DNA from: CAVZZG01 sp963779685
GTDB lineage: Bacteria; Actinomycetota; Thermoleophilia; Gaiellales; F1-60-MAGs149
Direction: 5' to 3'
Assembly (NCBI GenBank): GCA_963779685.1
Contig: CAVZZG010000003.1
Span: 1,426,001 to 1,490,000 of the forward strand
DNA: 64,000 bases
Part shown: positions 17,731 through 25,753 of the stretch, piece after piece
How the letters are laid out: each line of letters opens with the position of its first letter
Position numbering within the stretch: position 1 is the first letter of the stretch
Notes under the pieces: generated by a model
Told to the model about the DNA's origin: nothing
Databases searched by the model: none
Seen by the model: the letters and a program-made list of their open reading frames with translations, nothing else
Position numbers and translations under genes: made by a program

Positions 17731-18550
17731 GCGGCACCGGCTCGGGCAGCCGGCCGGAGAACCGCACCAGCGACCGGCACCCGACTGCATGGAGCGCGGC
17801 GACGGCCGCGTCGAAGTCGAGCCCGACATCGTCGGGGACGTGCGCGTCCGACCCCAGGGTGACCGGGATCCCCACTCGCGCGCACCGTTCCAGCAACGCG
17901 CCCGCGGGGTACAGCTCGGCGGCGGCCTTCCGCAGACCCGCCGTCGAGACCTCGACCGCGATGCCCGAGTCGAACAGCGCGTCCACCATGTCCCGGTACG
18001 CGGCCTCGAGCACGACCGGAGAGGGCCGGTTCCCGAAGACCTTCGGCAGATCCGGGTGCGCCATCACGTCGTACAGGCCGCTGCTCGCGGCGGCGCAGAA
18101 GGCGGCCGTGTACAGCTCCCACACGTGGTCTGCCGGGTAGACGTCGTAGATGGAGTAGTCCGGATGGTCGACTGCCAGCGAGCCGAGCCAGTGCACCGAG
18201 CCGAGCACGATGTCCCACTCGTACGACCGGGCCAGGACCCGCAGCGGCTCGGCCTTGCCCTCGATCCAGTCCAGCTCGATCCCGGCCAGCACCGGCAGGC
18301 CGGCGTCGCGAGCGGCGGTCAGCGCCGCGCGGTACGCGTCGATGTCGTCGACGCACGACGCCTGCCAGAAGGGGTGGTCGAGCAGGCCGCGGGCAGCGGT
18401 GAAGCGGTGGACGTGCTCGGTGATCGCGATCTCCTCGATACCGCGGGCCACGGCGGTCGCGACGTACTCCCGGATGTGCTCCAGCGCGAGCGCCGCCGGG
18501 CTCAGGCGCTCGCCGTCGGGAGCCAGGTGGAGGTGGGAGTCGGTCAGCAC
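17723..18550 (-). CDS. PHP-domain phosphatase, histidinol-phosphatase-like
   Basis: A 275-residue PHP-superfamily protein with the full set of metal-binding segments: DSHLHL, ITEHVHRF, GIELDW, GSVHWLG, MAHPDL and GSDAH. It is closest in layout to the HisK/HisJ histidinol-phosphate phosphatases, but PHP enzymes vary in substrate and no his gene is nearby. The GTG start overlaps the ispD stop by seven bases, and the 3' end overlaps ispF. This wedges it inside the MEP-pathway pair, with coupled translation throughout. A role on a MEP-pathway or other phosphate ester cannot be excluded. Confidence 0.8.
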   Translation of the reverse strand: MLTDSHLHLAPDGERLSPAALALEHIREYVATAVARGIEEIAITEHVHRFTAARGLLDHPFWQASCVDDIDAYRAALTAARDAGLPVLAGIELDWIEGKAEPLRVLARSYEWDIVLGSVHWLGSLAVDHPDYSIYDVYPADHVWELYTAAFCAAASSGLYDVMAHPDLPKVFGNRPSPVVLEAAYRDMVDALFDSGIAVEVSTAGLRKAAAELYPAGALLERCARVGIPVTLGSDAHVPDDVGLDFDAAVAALHAVGCRSLVRFSGRLPEPVPLG

Positions 18551-19239
18551 GGGTTCGTCCGGACCTCGGCGACGACGGCGAGGTCGTCGGGGGTGGTCAC
18601 CTTGATGTTGGCGGGGTCACCCGCAACGCACGCAACCCGGCCGCCCGACCACTCGACGAGCACGCCGCAGTCGGTGGCGCGGCCGAGCCGGTCGCCGGCG
18701 GCGGCGATCGCGCGCCGAAGGGTCGCAGCGGGGAATCCCTGCGGCGTCTGCACGGCACGCAGCGCCGTGCGCTCGAGCGTCTCGGCGACGACACCGTCCG
18801 CACCGAGGCGCTTGATGGTGTCGGTCACCGCCAGGCCGGGGACGACACCGTCGTATCCCTCCGCCAGCCCGGCGAGCACGCGGTCGACCAGCTCCGGCGA
18901 CAACAGCGGTCGCGCGGCGTCGTGGACGAGCACGAAGTCGGCCGATTCCGGCACGCAGTCGAGCGCGTTCGCCACCGACGCCCCGCGGGAGTCCCCACCC
19001 GCCACGGCGGCCGCGATCTTGGAGGCGCCGATGTCCTCCGCCAGCAGGCTCATGCGGTCCTCCCATCCCGGCGGCACCGCGACCACGATGCCATCGATGG
19101 CGGGATGCTCGTCGAGCACCGCGAGCGAGGCCGCGACCAGCGGCCGGTCGCCGAGTTGGACGAACGCCTTCGGGCGGTCGGCCCCGAGCCGCTCGCCCGA
19201 CCCCGCCGCCACGACCACGGCCCAGGTACTCGTGATCAC
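18544..19239 (-). CDS. ispD: 2-C-methyl-D-erythritol 4-phosphate cytidylyltransferase
   Basis: A 231-residue nucleotidyltransferase of the MEP isoprenoid pathway, forming CDP-ME from CTP and MEP. The N-terminal CTP loop is VVVAAGSGERLGADRPKAF. VLVHDAARPLLSPELVDRV and VTDTIKRLG, then LRAVQTPQGFPA and TTPDDLAV, follow in the order expected of IspD. It overlaps the upstream YacL-like gene by four bases and the downstream PHP gene by seven. The yacL-ispD-ispF succession is the same as in Bacillus. Confidence 0.95.
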   Translation of the reverse strand: MITSTWAVVVAAGSGERLGADRPKAFVQLGDRPLVAASLAVLDEHPAIDGIVVAVPPGWEDRMSLLAEDIGASKIAAAVAGGDSRGASVANALDCVPESADFVLVHDAARPLLSPELVDRVLAGLAEGYDGVVPGLAVTDTIKRLGADGVVAETLERTALRAVQTPQGFPAATLRRAIAAAGDRLGRATDCGVLVEWSGGRVACVAGDPANIKVTTPDDLAVVAEVRTNPC

Positions 19240-20297
19240 GCCGCCAGCCTCGTGAAGATCATCTTGCCGCTCGGGCTCTGCAGCACGCTGGTCACCTCGA
19301 CGTCGACCACCGACCCGAGCAGCCGGCGCCCGCCCTCGATGACGATCATGGTGCCGTCGTCGAGGTAGCCGACGCCCTGGTCGGCCTCCTTGCCCTCCCG
19401 GATCACCTTCACGCGCAGGCTCTCGCCCGGAAGCACGGCCGGCTTGAGCGCATTTGCCAGCTCGTTGACGTTCAGGACCTGCACGTTCTGGATCTGGGCC
19501 ACCTTGTTCAGGTTGTAGTCGGTCGTGAGAATCGGGATGCCCCGATCGGCGGCGAGACGGAGGAGCTTTGCATCGACGTCCGCGATCTCCGGATAGTCGA
19601 CGTCCGGCGTCGCGACCGGGTGGCTCGCCAGCCGCAAATCGTGCACGACCTCCAGGCCGCGCCGGCCGCGCGCCCGCCGCTGCGGGTCGGACGAGTCGGC
19701 AACCCGCTGCAGCTCCTCGAGCACGAACAGCGGGATCACGAGCTCACCGTCGACGAAACCGGTCGCAACGACGTCGGCGATGCGTCCGTCGATGATCGCC
19801 GACGTGTCGACGAGCTTGGCCGAGCTCGACGTCGTGCGCCGCTCGCCCGGCGCCGACTCGAAGCGGGCCGGGTTGATGCCGGCCAGTCGCAGGATCGGCC
19901 TGCCCTTGCGGGCACCGACACTCGCGAACACGTAGCCGAAGACCAGGAACAGCGGTAACAGCACGTAGCTGCCGACGTACGGCAGCGACGAGATCGCAAG
20001 CCCGAGCAGCGCCGCGGCGGCAAGGCCCAGGATGAGTCCCGCGCCGCCGACGACGAGTTCGCTGGCCGTTCTGTTGGTTGCTGCGGTCTCGACCCGCCTG
20101 ATGCCCCGGGCGAAGGCGCTGCCGACGAGGACGCCGATCAGCCAGCCTGTGAACGCGCCGCCGAGGATGACTGCTGTCCAGACGAGGTAACGGGAAGAAG
20201 ACGGTCCGTATGAATCGGGAAACCTCGTCTCGGTCGCCACCTGGACGGCTCCGAGAGCACCGAGCAGGGCGAAGACCAATCTGATGGAGATGGTCAT
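19236..20297 (-). CDS. PIN/TRAM-domain membrane protein (YacL type)
   Basis: A 353-residue protein with about four N-terminal membrane helices. Next comes a PIN nuclease domain with conserved acidic residues (KLVDTSAIIDGRIADVV, FVLEELQRVAD, DVDAKLLRLAADRG, LTTDYNLNKVA), then a C-terminal TRAM RNA-binding domain (LKPAVLPGESLRVKVIREG onward). The PIN active site looks intact, so RNase activity is plausible. I use the ATG at 20297; the longer frame runs back into carD. The position between carD/disA and ispD matches Bacillus yacL. Confidence 0.9.
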   Translation of the reverse strand: MTISIRLVFALLGALGAVQVATETRFPDSYGPSSSRYLVWTAVILGGAFTGWLIGVLVGSAFARGIRRVETAATNRTASELVVGGAGLILGLAAAALLGLAISSLPYVGSYVLLPLFLVFGYVFASVGARKGRPILRLAGINPARFESAPGERRTTSSSAKLVDTSAIIDGRIADVVATGFVDGELVIPLFVLEELQRVADSSDPQRRARGRRGLEVVHDLRLASHPVATPDVDYPEIADVDAKLLRLAADRGIPILTTDYNLNKVAQIQNVQVLNVNELANALKPAVLPGESLRVKVIREGKEADQGVGYLDDGTMIVIEGGRRLLGSVVDVEVTSVLQSPSGKMIFTRLAA

Positions 20298-20358
20298 GTC
20301 CCTGCGTGTTCCGAAGCGGACGCCCGCCGCGGTCTGCCCGCCTCCACGGGCACCGAGG

Positions 20359-20880
20359 TCACTGGACGGCGCGCGCCGCCGCCGTTTCGCGCTCGAGCGC
20401 GATCTCTTCGAGCAACTCGTCGAGGTAGGTGTGTGCCCCTTCCTCGTCGAGGTCTTTTGCGTACTGGATCTCGGACGCGAGAATGCGCTTGGCACGCGAC
20501 AGCATCTGGCGCTCGCCCGAGGAGAGCGGCTTCGAGAGCGACCGGTTGAGCAGGTTCCGGATCACCTCGACGAGCTCGGGGACGTCGCCCGTGCGCATCT
20601 TGTCGCGGTTGTGCTTGAAACGTCGGTTCCAGTTGCCGGCGATGACGATGTCCTCGCCACGGAGCCCGGCGAGGACCGCGTCGATCTCGTCCGCACCGAT
20701 CACCGGCCGGATGCCGGCAGCGTCGGTGCCGTCCGCCGGCACCATCACCGTCATGTCGCTGGCGAAGATGCGGATCGTCAGGTACTCGCGATCCTCGCCG
20801 AGAACGGCGCGGATCTCGCGACCGACCACAACTCCAGCTCCATGCTGGGGATAGACGACCTTGTCCCCGATCTCGAACAC
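20359..20880 (-). CDS. carD: CarD-family RNA polymerase-interacting transcription factor
   Basis: A 173-residue protein with the N-terminal RNAP-binding Tudor-like domain (FEIGDKVVYPQHGAGVVVG) and a helical DNA-binding C-terminal domain containing NWNRRFKHNRDKMRTGD and RAKRILASEIQYAK. CarD stabilises open promoter complexes, notably at rRNA promoters in actinobacteria. The GTG at 20880 is chosen: GGAGG at 20893-20889 lies eight bases upstream. The TTG at 20895 would place the ribosome site inside the gene. A leader hairpin and a TAGTAT element lie upstream. Confidence 0.93.
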   Translation of the reverse strand: MFEIGDKVVYPQHGAGVVVGREIRAVLGEDREYLTIRIFASDMTVMVPADGTDAAGIRPVIGADEIDAVLAGLRGEDIVIAGNWNRRFKHNRDKMRTGDVPELVEVIRNLLNRSLSKPLSSGERQMLSRAKRILASEIQYAKDLDEEGAHTYLDELLEEIALERETAAARAVQ

Positions 20881-20900
20881 GCCGCAGACCTCCAAACACT

Positions 20901-20930
20901 CACCCGAACGGGTGATCCCAGCATACTATG
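20901..20930 (-). promoter_or_regulatory. carD promoter -10 candidate and 5'-leader hairpin
   Basis: On the minus strand TAGTAT (about 20928-20923) resembles a -10 element. It is followed by a 6-bp-stem hairpin CACCCG-TT-CGGGTG (20914-20901) just before the GGAGG of carD. The hairpin could modulate ribosome access. This is read from the sequence, and function is inferred. Confidence 0.35.
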
Positions 20931-21018
20931 TGCCGCCCGAAACGTTCTGTCTCCGCAAGTCTCGTGCCGGTTTCGTCAGGACCGAGGCGACTGCGACGGT
21001 CGTGACGAGAACACGCGA

Positions 21019-22101
21019 TTACATCTGCAGGTAGCGGTCGACGAGGTTGTGCTCCTGCAGGCGCCGGAGGCCCTCCCGGATCTCACGCGCCTGCGCCGGG
21101 ACGACGTCGGAGACCGCCTCGAGCTCCCGCAGCGAAGCGCGCATGAGGCTCTCGAGCCCGTCGAATGACCCGACCACGCTGACGACGATCTCGTCCGGCA
21201 GGCGCGGCACGTGGGACAGGGCCCGGTAGCCGCGCGGTGAGACGGCCTGGTCGAGCGGGTTGACCGGACCGAAGCCGAGCACCTCGGCGAGCTCCGTGAA
21301 GTCGAGCAGCCGCTTGTACGGGAGGTCCGAGAGCCGCGCCAGCACGCGTTCGACGCCGCCGCTCTCGTCCTGGGCGTAGTCGCGCACGAGGTTGAGCCGG
21401 TCCTCCGGGAGCGCCTCCATGAGCTCGGCGAGCTGCATGTCGATGAGCCGGCCCTCGCGCCCGAGCTCGACGACGTTGCGCTCGATCTCCTCGCCCATCC
21501 GGGTCGCCATCTCGGCGCGCTGGAGCATGACCAGCACGTCGTCGAGGGTCGCGGCGTTCTGGAACTCGAGGGCGGTGAGCCGGTTGGAGACCTGGTCGAG
21601 GCGGACGCGGTACGTCTGGAGGGTCTCCACCGCCTGGTTCGTCTTCGCGAGCACCTCGGCGATGGAGTCGAGCTGGTAGCGGATGTTGCGCACGTAGATC
21701 GAGACCGTGTCGCGCGCCTGCGAGATCGAGATGACGAGCGCACCGGTCTGCTTGGCCACCCGCTCCGCGGTGCGGTGGCGCGTGCCGGTCTCCGACGACG
21801 CGATCGTCGGGTCGGGCATCAGCTGCACGTTGGCCGAGATGATCCGGGTCGCGTTCGGGTTGAGGATGATCGCACCGTCCATCTTGGCCAGCTCGTAGAG
21901 GAACTGCGCCGAGAACGGATGATCCAGCTGCAACCCGCCCGAGAAGAGGAACTGAAGCTCGGACGGCTCGCCGATGACGATCAGGGCGCCGAGGTGGCCG
22001 CGGATGATGTCGTTGATGCCGTGGCGCAACTCCGTGCCCGGCGCGATGCGCCGGAGGGCCTGGAGCAGCGATGGATCCTTGCGTGCGTCTTCGACGATCA
22101 C
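21019..22101 (-). CDS. disA: Diadenylate cyclase DisA (c-di-AMP synthase, DNA-integrity scanning)
   Basis: A 360-residue protein matching DisA closely. The N-terminal DAC domain has the catalytic DGAIILNPN and SETGTRHRTAERVAKQTGAL (RHR motif), converting two ATP to c-di-AMP. A central helical linker and a C-terminal RuvA-like helix-hairpin-helix domain for branched DNA follow. The GTG at 22101 gives the family length; a TACAAT -10-like element lies nine bases before it, so the transcript may be nearly leaderless. Longer upstream frames overlap the divergent exonuclease gene and are artefacts. It precedes carD and yacL, as part of the conserved block containing radA. Confidence 0.95.
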   Translation of the reverse strand: MIVEDARKDPSLLQALRRIAPGTELRHGINDIIRGHLGALIVIGEPSELQFLFSGGLQLDHPFSAQFLYELAKMDGAIILNPNATRIISANVQLMPDPTIASSETGTRHRTAERVAKQTGALVISISQARDTVSIYVRNIRYQLDSIAEVLAKTNQAVETLQTYRVRLDQVSNRLTALEFQNAATLDDVLVMLQRAEMATRMGEEIERNVVELGREGRLIDMQLAELMEALPEDRLNLVRDYAQDESGGVERVLARLSDLPYKRLLDFTELAEVLGFGPVNPLDQAVSPRGYRALSHVPRLPDEIVVSVVGSFDGLESLMRASLRELEAVSDVVPAQAREIREGLRRLQEHNLVDRYLQM

Positions 22102-22122
22102 GGTACTCGTATTGTACGGGTC
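22102..22122. promoter_or_regulatory. Overlapping divergent -10 elements of disA and the exonuclease gene
   Basis: Only 21 bp separate the two starts. Minus strand: TACAAT at 22116-22111, nine bases before the disA GTG. Plus strand: TATTGT at 22110-22115, seven bases before the exonuclease GTG. The two hexamers overlap almost entirely, suggesting mutually exclusive leaderless promoters. This is inferred from sequence alone. Confidence 0.45.
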
Positions 22123-22944
22123 GTGACGAGCCCCTTGCTGGTCGTGGACGCCGACGCGATGATGCACCGCGCCTACCACGCCATGCCGCCGGTGAAGGGT
22201 GCCGGCGGGAGGCCCGTTGCCGCGCTGCTCGGGTTCACCAACATGCTCGTCACGATCTGGGACGCGTTGAGGCCGCGCGCCGTCGCCGTCGGCATCGACA
22301 GCAGGGAGCCGGGCTATCGCAATGCGCTGGTGCCGGGCTACCAGGCCCAGCGTGACCCGTTCGACGACGCCATCGTCGAGCAGCTCGAGGACCTCCAGGC
22401 CTACCTCACGGAGTTCGGGATCCTGGCCGCCCGGGTCCCGGCCTACGAGGCCGACGACTGCATCGCGACCTTCGCCACCCGCGAGGAGGCACGCGGAGGG
22501 GACGCGATCGTCCTGACCCACGACCGCGACGCCTACCAACTCTGCAGCGGGCACGTGACGATCGTGCGGCCGATCAAGGGCGTCTACGAGACGGAGCGGG
22601 TCGACCCTGCCGGCGTCGTGGAGCGCTACGGGGTCCTGCCGGAACAGGTGCCCGACCTGATCGCCCTGCGCGGCGATCCCTCCGACAACATCCCCGGCGC
22701 CCGGGGCATCGGGGCCAAGACGGCAGCCCGCCTGCTGAAGGCGCACGGCGACCTGGACGGCGTGCTCGCCGCCCGGCCCGACCTGCCGGCCGAGGAGCTG
22801 CGCAGATACCGCGACGTCGCCACGATGCGCCGCGACCTGGAGATCGAGCCACCCCCGGACGGCGAGCCCGACTGGCACGCAGGCGCGGACGCCGCCAGGG
22901 CGCGCGGCATCGACCGCCTCGCGGATCGTCTCGCTGCTCGCTGA
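22123..22944 (+). CDS. 5'-3' exonuclease (FEN/polymerase-I N-domain type)
   Basis: A 273-residue stand-alone flap-nuclease-type protein. Acidic metal-binding residues are evident in LLVVDADAMMHRAYHA, YEADDCIATFA and VLTHDRDAYQLC. The helix-hairpin-helix DNA-binding loop is IPGARGIGAKTAARLLKAHG. It corresponds to the N-terminal 5' nuclease of DNA polymerase I without polymerase, similar in organisation to Bacillus YpcP. Expected role: removal of RNA primers or flaps. GTG start at 22123, back to back with disA, hence a DNA-maintenance pairing. Confidence 0.9.
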   Translation: MTSPLLVVDADAMMHRAYHAMPPVKGAGGRPVAALLGFTNMLVTIWDALRPRAVAVGIDSREPGYRNALVPGYQAQRDPFDDAIVEQLEDLQAYLTEFGILAARVPAYEADDCIATFATREEARGGDAIVLTHDRDAYQLCSGHVTIVRPIKGVYETERVDPAGVVERYGVLPEQVPDLIALRGDPSDNIPGARGIGAKTAARLLKAHGDLDGVLAARPDLPAEELRRYRDVATMRRDLEIEPPPDGEPDWHAGADAARARGIDRLADRLAAR

Positions 22945-23024
22945 GAAACCGCCACGAGCTCGGAAGGAGTCCGGGAGGCGGGGGCGTAGACTCCCCGATG
23001 GTGACCAGCCGGGAGGAGCTCGTA

Positions 23025-23516
23025 ATGGCGCATGGCCCCGTGTCCGGCCGCGTGACGCGGCGATCGGCCCTCCTGTCGGGCCTCGGCGCCGCGTCCGTCG
23101 CGGCGGCTGCCGGTGGCATCGTGATCGGGCGCGGCGGCGGCCGGCAGCAGTTGACGACGCTCCGGCTCCGCGACGTCGTGCACGGTACGCCCGGCGCGCA
23201 GCCCGGCGTGCTGCCGCCACCCGGCTCGCGGTCGGTGCCATTCGGCCGGGTCGAGGATGCATCCGGCGCGACCGTCGGCACCCTCGAGTCGGTCGTCGTG
23301 CCGTCCACGGACGGCGAGGCGGTCCTCCACACGCTCGCGCTCGGCGACGGCACCATCGTCGGCCTGGGGCCACACGCGATGGACGGCCCGTACGCCGTCG
23401 TCGGCGGTAGCGGCCGCTATGCCGGGGTGACCGGTAGCTACCATCTTCGTGCCGTCCACGACACCGCGGACGAGTCGCACGACATCCTGCTCACCCTGCT
23501 GACGCCGGAGGCCTGA
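23025..23516 (+). CDS. Tat-exported protein with allene-oxide-cyclase/dirigent-like barrel
   Basis: A 163-residue protein. The N-terminus has a twin-arginine signal (VTRRSALLSGLGAASVAAAA), so export in folded form is likely. The C-terminal half resembles the small beta-barrel family of allene oxide cyclase-like/dirigent proteins (AVVGGSGRYAGVTGSYHLRA). The enzymatic role in bacteria is unknown. GGAGG at about 23012-23016 points to the ATG at 23025, not the one at 22998. The stop lies five bases before the Hcp-like gene, so they likely form one transcript. Confidence 0.7.
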   Translation: MAHGPVSGRVTRRSALLSGLGAASVAAAAGGIVIGRGGGRQQLTTLRLRDVVHGTPGAQPGVLPPPGSRSVPFGRVEDASGATVGTLESVVVPSTDGEAVLHTLALGDGTIVGLGPHAMDGPYAVVGGSGRYAGVTGSYHLRAVHDTADESHDILLTLLTPEA

Positions 23517-23521
23517 TCGCG

Positions 23522-23965
23522 ATGCAGATGTTCCTGAAAATCGACGGCATCAAGGGCGAGTCGACCGACCGTACGCACAAGGAGTGGATCCAGGTGCACT
23601 CCTTCTCGTGGAGCGAGACCAACGCGGTCGGGCCGTCGGGGTCGAACGGCGCCCCCGACGTGGGTGCGCTCAACCTGGTGCTGAAGTCCGGCATCTCGAC
23701 ACCGCCGATCGCGTCGAGCGTCTTCACGGCCAAGGTCTTCCCGAAGGTCGAGCTCTCGATCCAGGGCACCCCGCGGGGCGCGAACGCCCGGGCGAACAAC
23801 CTCAAGTTCAAGTGGGACCTCTACAACGTCATCATCGAGTCGCTGACGTTCGGCGGGTCCGAGACGGGCCAGGCACCCGCCGATCAGGTCGCGCTCGTCT
23901 TCCAGAAGTGCAACATCGCCGATGGCGCCGTCCAGGCGAGCATCGATCCCAAGCTGATCGGCTGA
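23522..23965 (+). CDS. Hcp-like (type VI tube / DUF796) family protein
   Basis: A 147-residue protein with the Hcp1-family pattern: MQMFLKIDGIKGESTD, then HKEWIQVHSFSWS, a central variable part, LKFKWDLYNVIIESLTFGG, and a C-terminal VALVFQKCNI. Hcp proteins form stacked hexameric rings, classically the inner tube of type VI secretion in Gram-negatives. No sheath, baseplate or VgrG gene is in the window. It lies directly after a Tat substrate and before a methyltransferase. The family assignment is good; any secretion role in a monoderm is unknown. Confidence 0.82.
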   Translation: MQMFLKIDGIKGESTDRTHKEWIQVHSFSWSETNAVGPSGSNGAPDVGALNLVLKSGISTPPIASSVFTAKVFPKVELSIQGTPRGANARANNLKFKWDLYNVIIESLTFGGSETGQAPADQVALVFQKCNIADGAVQASIDPKLIG

Positions 23966-23972
23966 GCCGGCG

Positions 23973-25373
23973 TTGCCCGTCGTCCCGCCGGCAGAGGGCC
24001 GGGCGGCCCGCCTGCACGCTGTCGCGAGAGGATTGACGGAGGCCGGATATACCCCCGCGGGGCTCCGCGCAGCCCTCGGATCATCGGGCCCGCTGGTCGA
24101 GGGCCCGACCGCCGGCGACCGACGCCGGCGGGCCAGGTCTGCCGGCCGGCTCGGCGCACTCGCGCGGCTGTTCCTGCTGCAGGACGACTTCGAGCCGGCC
24201 GAGCTGGAGCGGGCGCTCGGAGAGCTCCTCCCGGACCTGGCCGACCTCGGGCTGGTCTTCGAGGAGGACGGCCGCATCAGCGGCTCCGTGCTGCTCGTGC
24301 CGCACGACGAGCTGCTGGTGGCGTCCGACCGCTACGGCACCTCCTCGGTTGCCGACCAGGTGCCGGGCGTGCAGGGGCCCTCTCACTTCCTCGGGTCGCT
24401 CGCGATCCGGCGTCCGGTCGCACGGGCACTCGACCTCGGCACGGGCTGCGGCATCCAGTCGCTCCTGATCGCGCCCTACGCGGAACGGGTCATCGCCACC
24501 GACGTGAACGAGCGGGCGCTCGCGTTCGCCGACCTCAACCTCGCGCTGAACGGCGTCGGGAACGTCGAGCTGCGAGCCGGCAGCCTGTTCGAGCCGGTCG
24601 CGGGCGAACGCTTCGGCCTCATCCTCGCCAACCCGCCCTACGTGATCTCGCCGGACATGCGATTCCTGTTCCGGGACAGTCCGCTCGGCGGCGAGGGCAT
24701 CAGCGAGGCCGTCGTACGGGGACTGCCCGGCCACCTCGCGGAGGGCGGGTACGCCACGGTCCTGATCAGCTGGGATGCGTCCGGCGGCGACGGGGCGGGC
24801 CGGCCCACGACGTGGCTCGACGGGACGGGGTGCGACGGGCTGATCCTGATGACGTCGCTGGTCGATGCCGAAGCGAATGCGGAGCGGTGGCACGTCGGGT
24901 CAGAGCGGGACGCGGGCGTCGAGCGGTGGATCGCGTTCTTCCGCGACGGCGGTATCGAGCAGATCGCGTACGGCGCCGTCGTCGTGCGGAAGTCGGGCAG
25001 GGGTGAAGTTCGAGCGCTCTCGGCGCCCGACCAGCTCGCCGGCCTGGCCACCGACCAGCTCCTGCGCCTGCTCGACGCGCCGGCGACCCTGATGCCGGAC
25101 GACGTCGTCACGATCGCGCCCGGAGCCGAGCTCGAGGCGCACCACCGCTTCGCCGACGGCGCCTGGACGGGCGGGACCTGCGACATCGTCCAGGCCGATG
25201 GATTCGCGTTCCGGGCCGGGCTCGACGACCAGGCCGTGGCCATCGTGCGTCAGCTGACCGGGACGCGGTCGCTCGCCGATCTCGGGCTCGAGGACGACGC
25301 GATCGCGTTCGTGCACCAGCTCGTCTCGCACGGCTTCGCGTCTGTCCGCCGCTCCGCGGCCGACAGACACTAG
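23973..25373 (+). CDS. N5-glutamine/adenine-type methyltransferase (HemK-like, NPPY motif)
   Basis: A 466-residue protein with a helical N-terminal domain (about 1-110) and a class I AdoMet methyltransferase domain. Motif I is ALDLGTGCGIQSLLIA, the acidic residue follows in VIATDVNERALAFADLNLAL, and motif IV is LILANPPYVISP. NPPY marks N-methylation of glutamine or adenine. The ~130-residue C-terminal extension is not part of PrmC and has no domain I recognise. TTG at 23973 is the best start, seven bases after the Hcp-like stop. The substrate could be a protein, RNA or DNA base. Confidence 0.8.
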   Translation: MPVVPPAEGRAARLHAVARGLTEAGYTPAGLRAALGSSGPLVEGPTAGDRRRRARSAGRLGALARLFLLQDDFEPAELERALGELLPDLADLGLVFEEDGRISGSVLLVPHDELLVASDRYGTSSVADQVPGVQGPSHFLGSLAIRRPVARALDLGTGCGIQSLLIAPYAERVIATDVNERALAFADLNLALNGVGNVELRAGSLFEPVAGERFGLILANPPYVISPDMRFLFRDSPLGGEGISEAVVRGLPGHLAEGGYATVLISWDASGGDGAGRPTTWLDGTGCDGLILMTSLVDAEANAERWHVGSERDAGVERWIAFFRDGGIEQIAYGAVVVRKSGRGEVRALSAPDQLAGLATDQLLRLLDAPATLMPDDVVTIAPGAELEAHHRFADGAWTGGTCDIVQADGFAFRAGLDDQAVAIVRQLTGTRSLADLGLEDDAIAFVHQLVSHGFASVRRSAADRH

Positions 25374-25388
25374 CCGTACTTGATGACC

Positions 25389-25622
25389 TCATCCGAGGGT
25401 AGGTGGCAATCGGCATCGTCGGCCGTCAATTGCTGAGGCCATCGGTGCGGTCTCGCGACAGAATCGCCACACCGGCTCCACCAACCCAGGATCATCAAGC
25501 AACGCATCGAGCCGGGCAAGGTCATCCGGCAGCACCCGCACGCTCTTGGGAAGCAGCACATCCCAGAGCGTCGCAACCTGCGCTCCCCGCACCCGCAACA
25601 TCCCGCCTCCGATCCCCGTCAA
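25389..25622 (-). pseudogene. Truncated transposase N-terminus (IS relic)
   Basis: The minus-strand reading RGAQVATLWDVLLPKSVRVL, DDLARLDALLDDPGLVEPVW resembles the N-terminus of actinobacterial DDE transposases of the IS1182/IS5-like kind, which continue with RGRPSIPVETYLRLMFLK. Here homology stops after about 60 codons, the reading slips frame, and the catalytic domain is absent. It fills an otherwise empty 380-bp stretch between the methyltransferase and the amidotransferase, evidence of past insertion and deletion. The exact IS family is uncertain. Confidence 0.6.
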
Positions 25623-25694
25623 ACCGCATGGTTACAGGGAAAACACTTCCTTTCGAGATCGGAGACCAACACCGCTCGAGGGGGCTTCAATATA

Positions 25695-25753
25695 AGCTAC
25701 TTCCCCTGCCCGATCGAGCCGAACCACCGGGGTCTTCCCCGGGGGAAGTAGCT
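25695..25753 (-). terminator. Hairpin terminator behind the amidotransferase gene
   Basis: AGCTACTTCCCC (25695-25706) pairs perfectly with GGGGAAGTAGCT (25742-25753); the loop has its own GC-rich inverted repeat. On the minus strand the stem begins at the amidotransferase stop codon and is followed by TTATATTG, so it probably ends the radA/amidotransferase transcript. An alternative is a terminal repeat left by the neighbouring IS relic. Confidence 0.6.

Noticed and set aside
22102..23373. Minus-strand extension of disA to 23373 (784 codons)
   Set aside because: The extra part is antisense to the exonuclease gene; the DAC domain and family length start at 22101.
23522..23965. A complete type VI secretion locus around the Hcp-like gene
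   Set aside because: No TssB/C, VgrG, PAAR or ClpV-type gene is adjacent; the ClpC at 32-34.6 kb is the housekeeping unfoldase with N-repeats and a UVR region.
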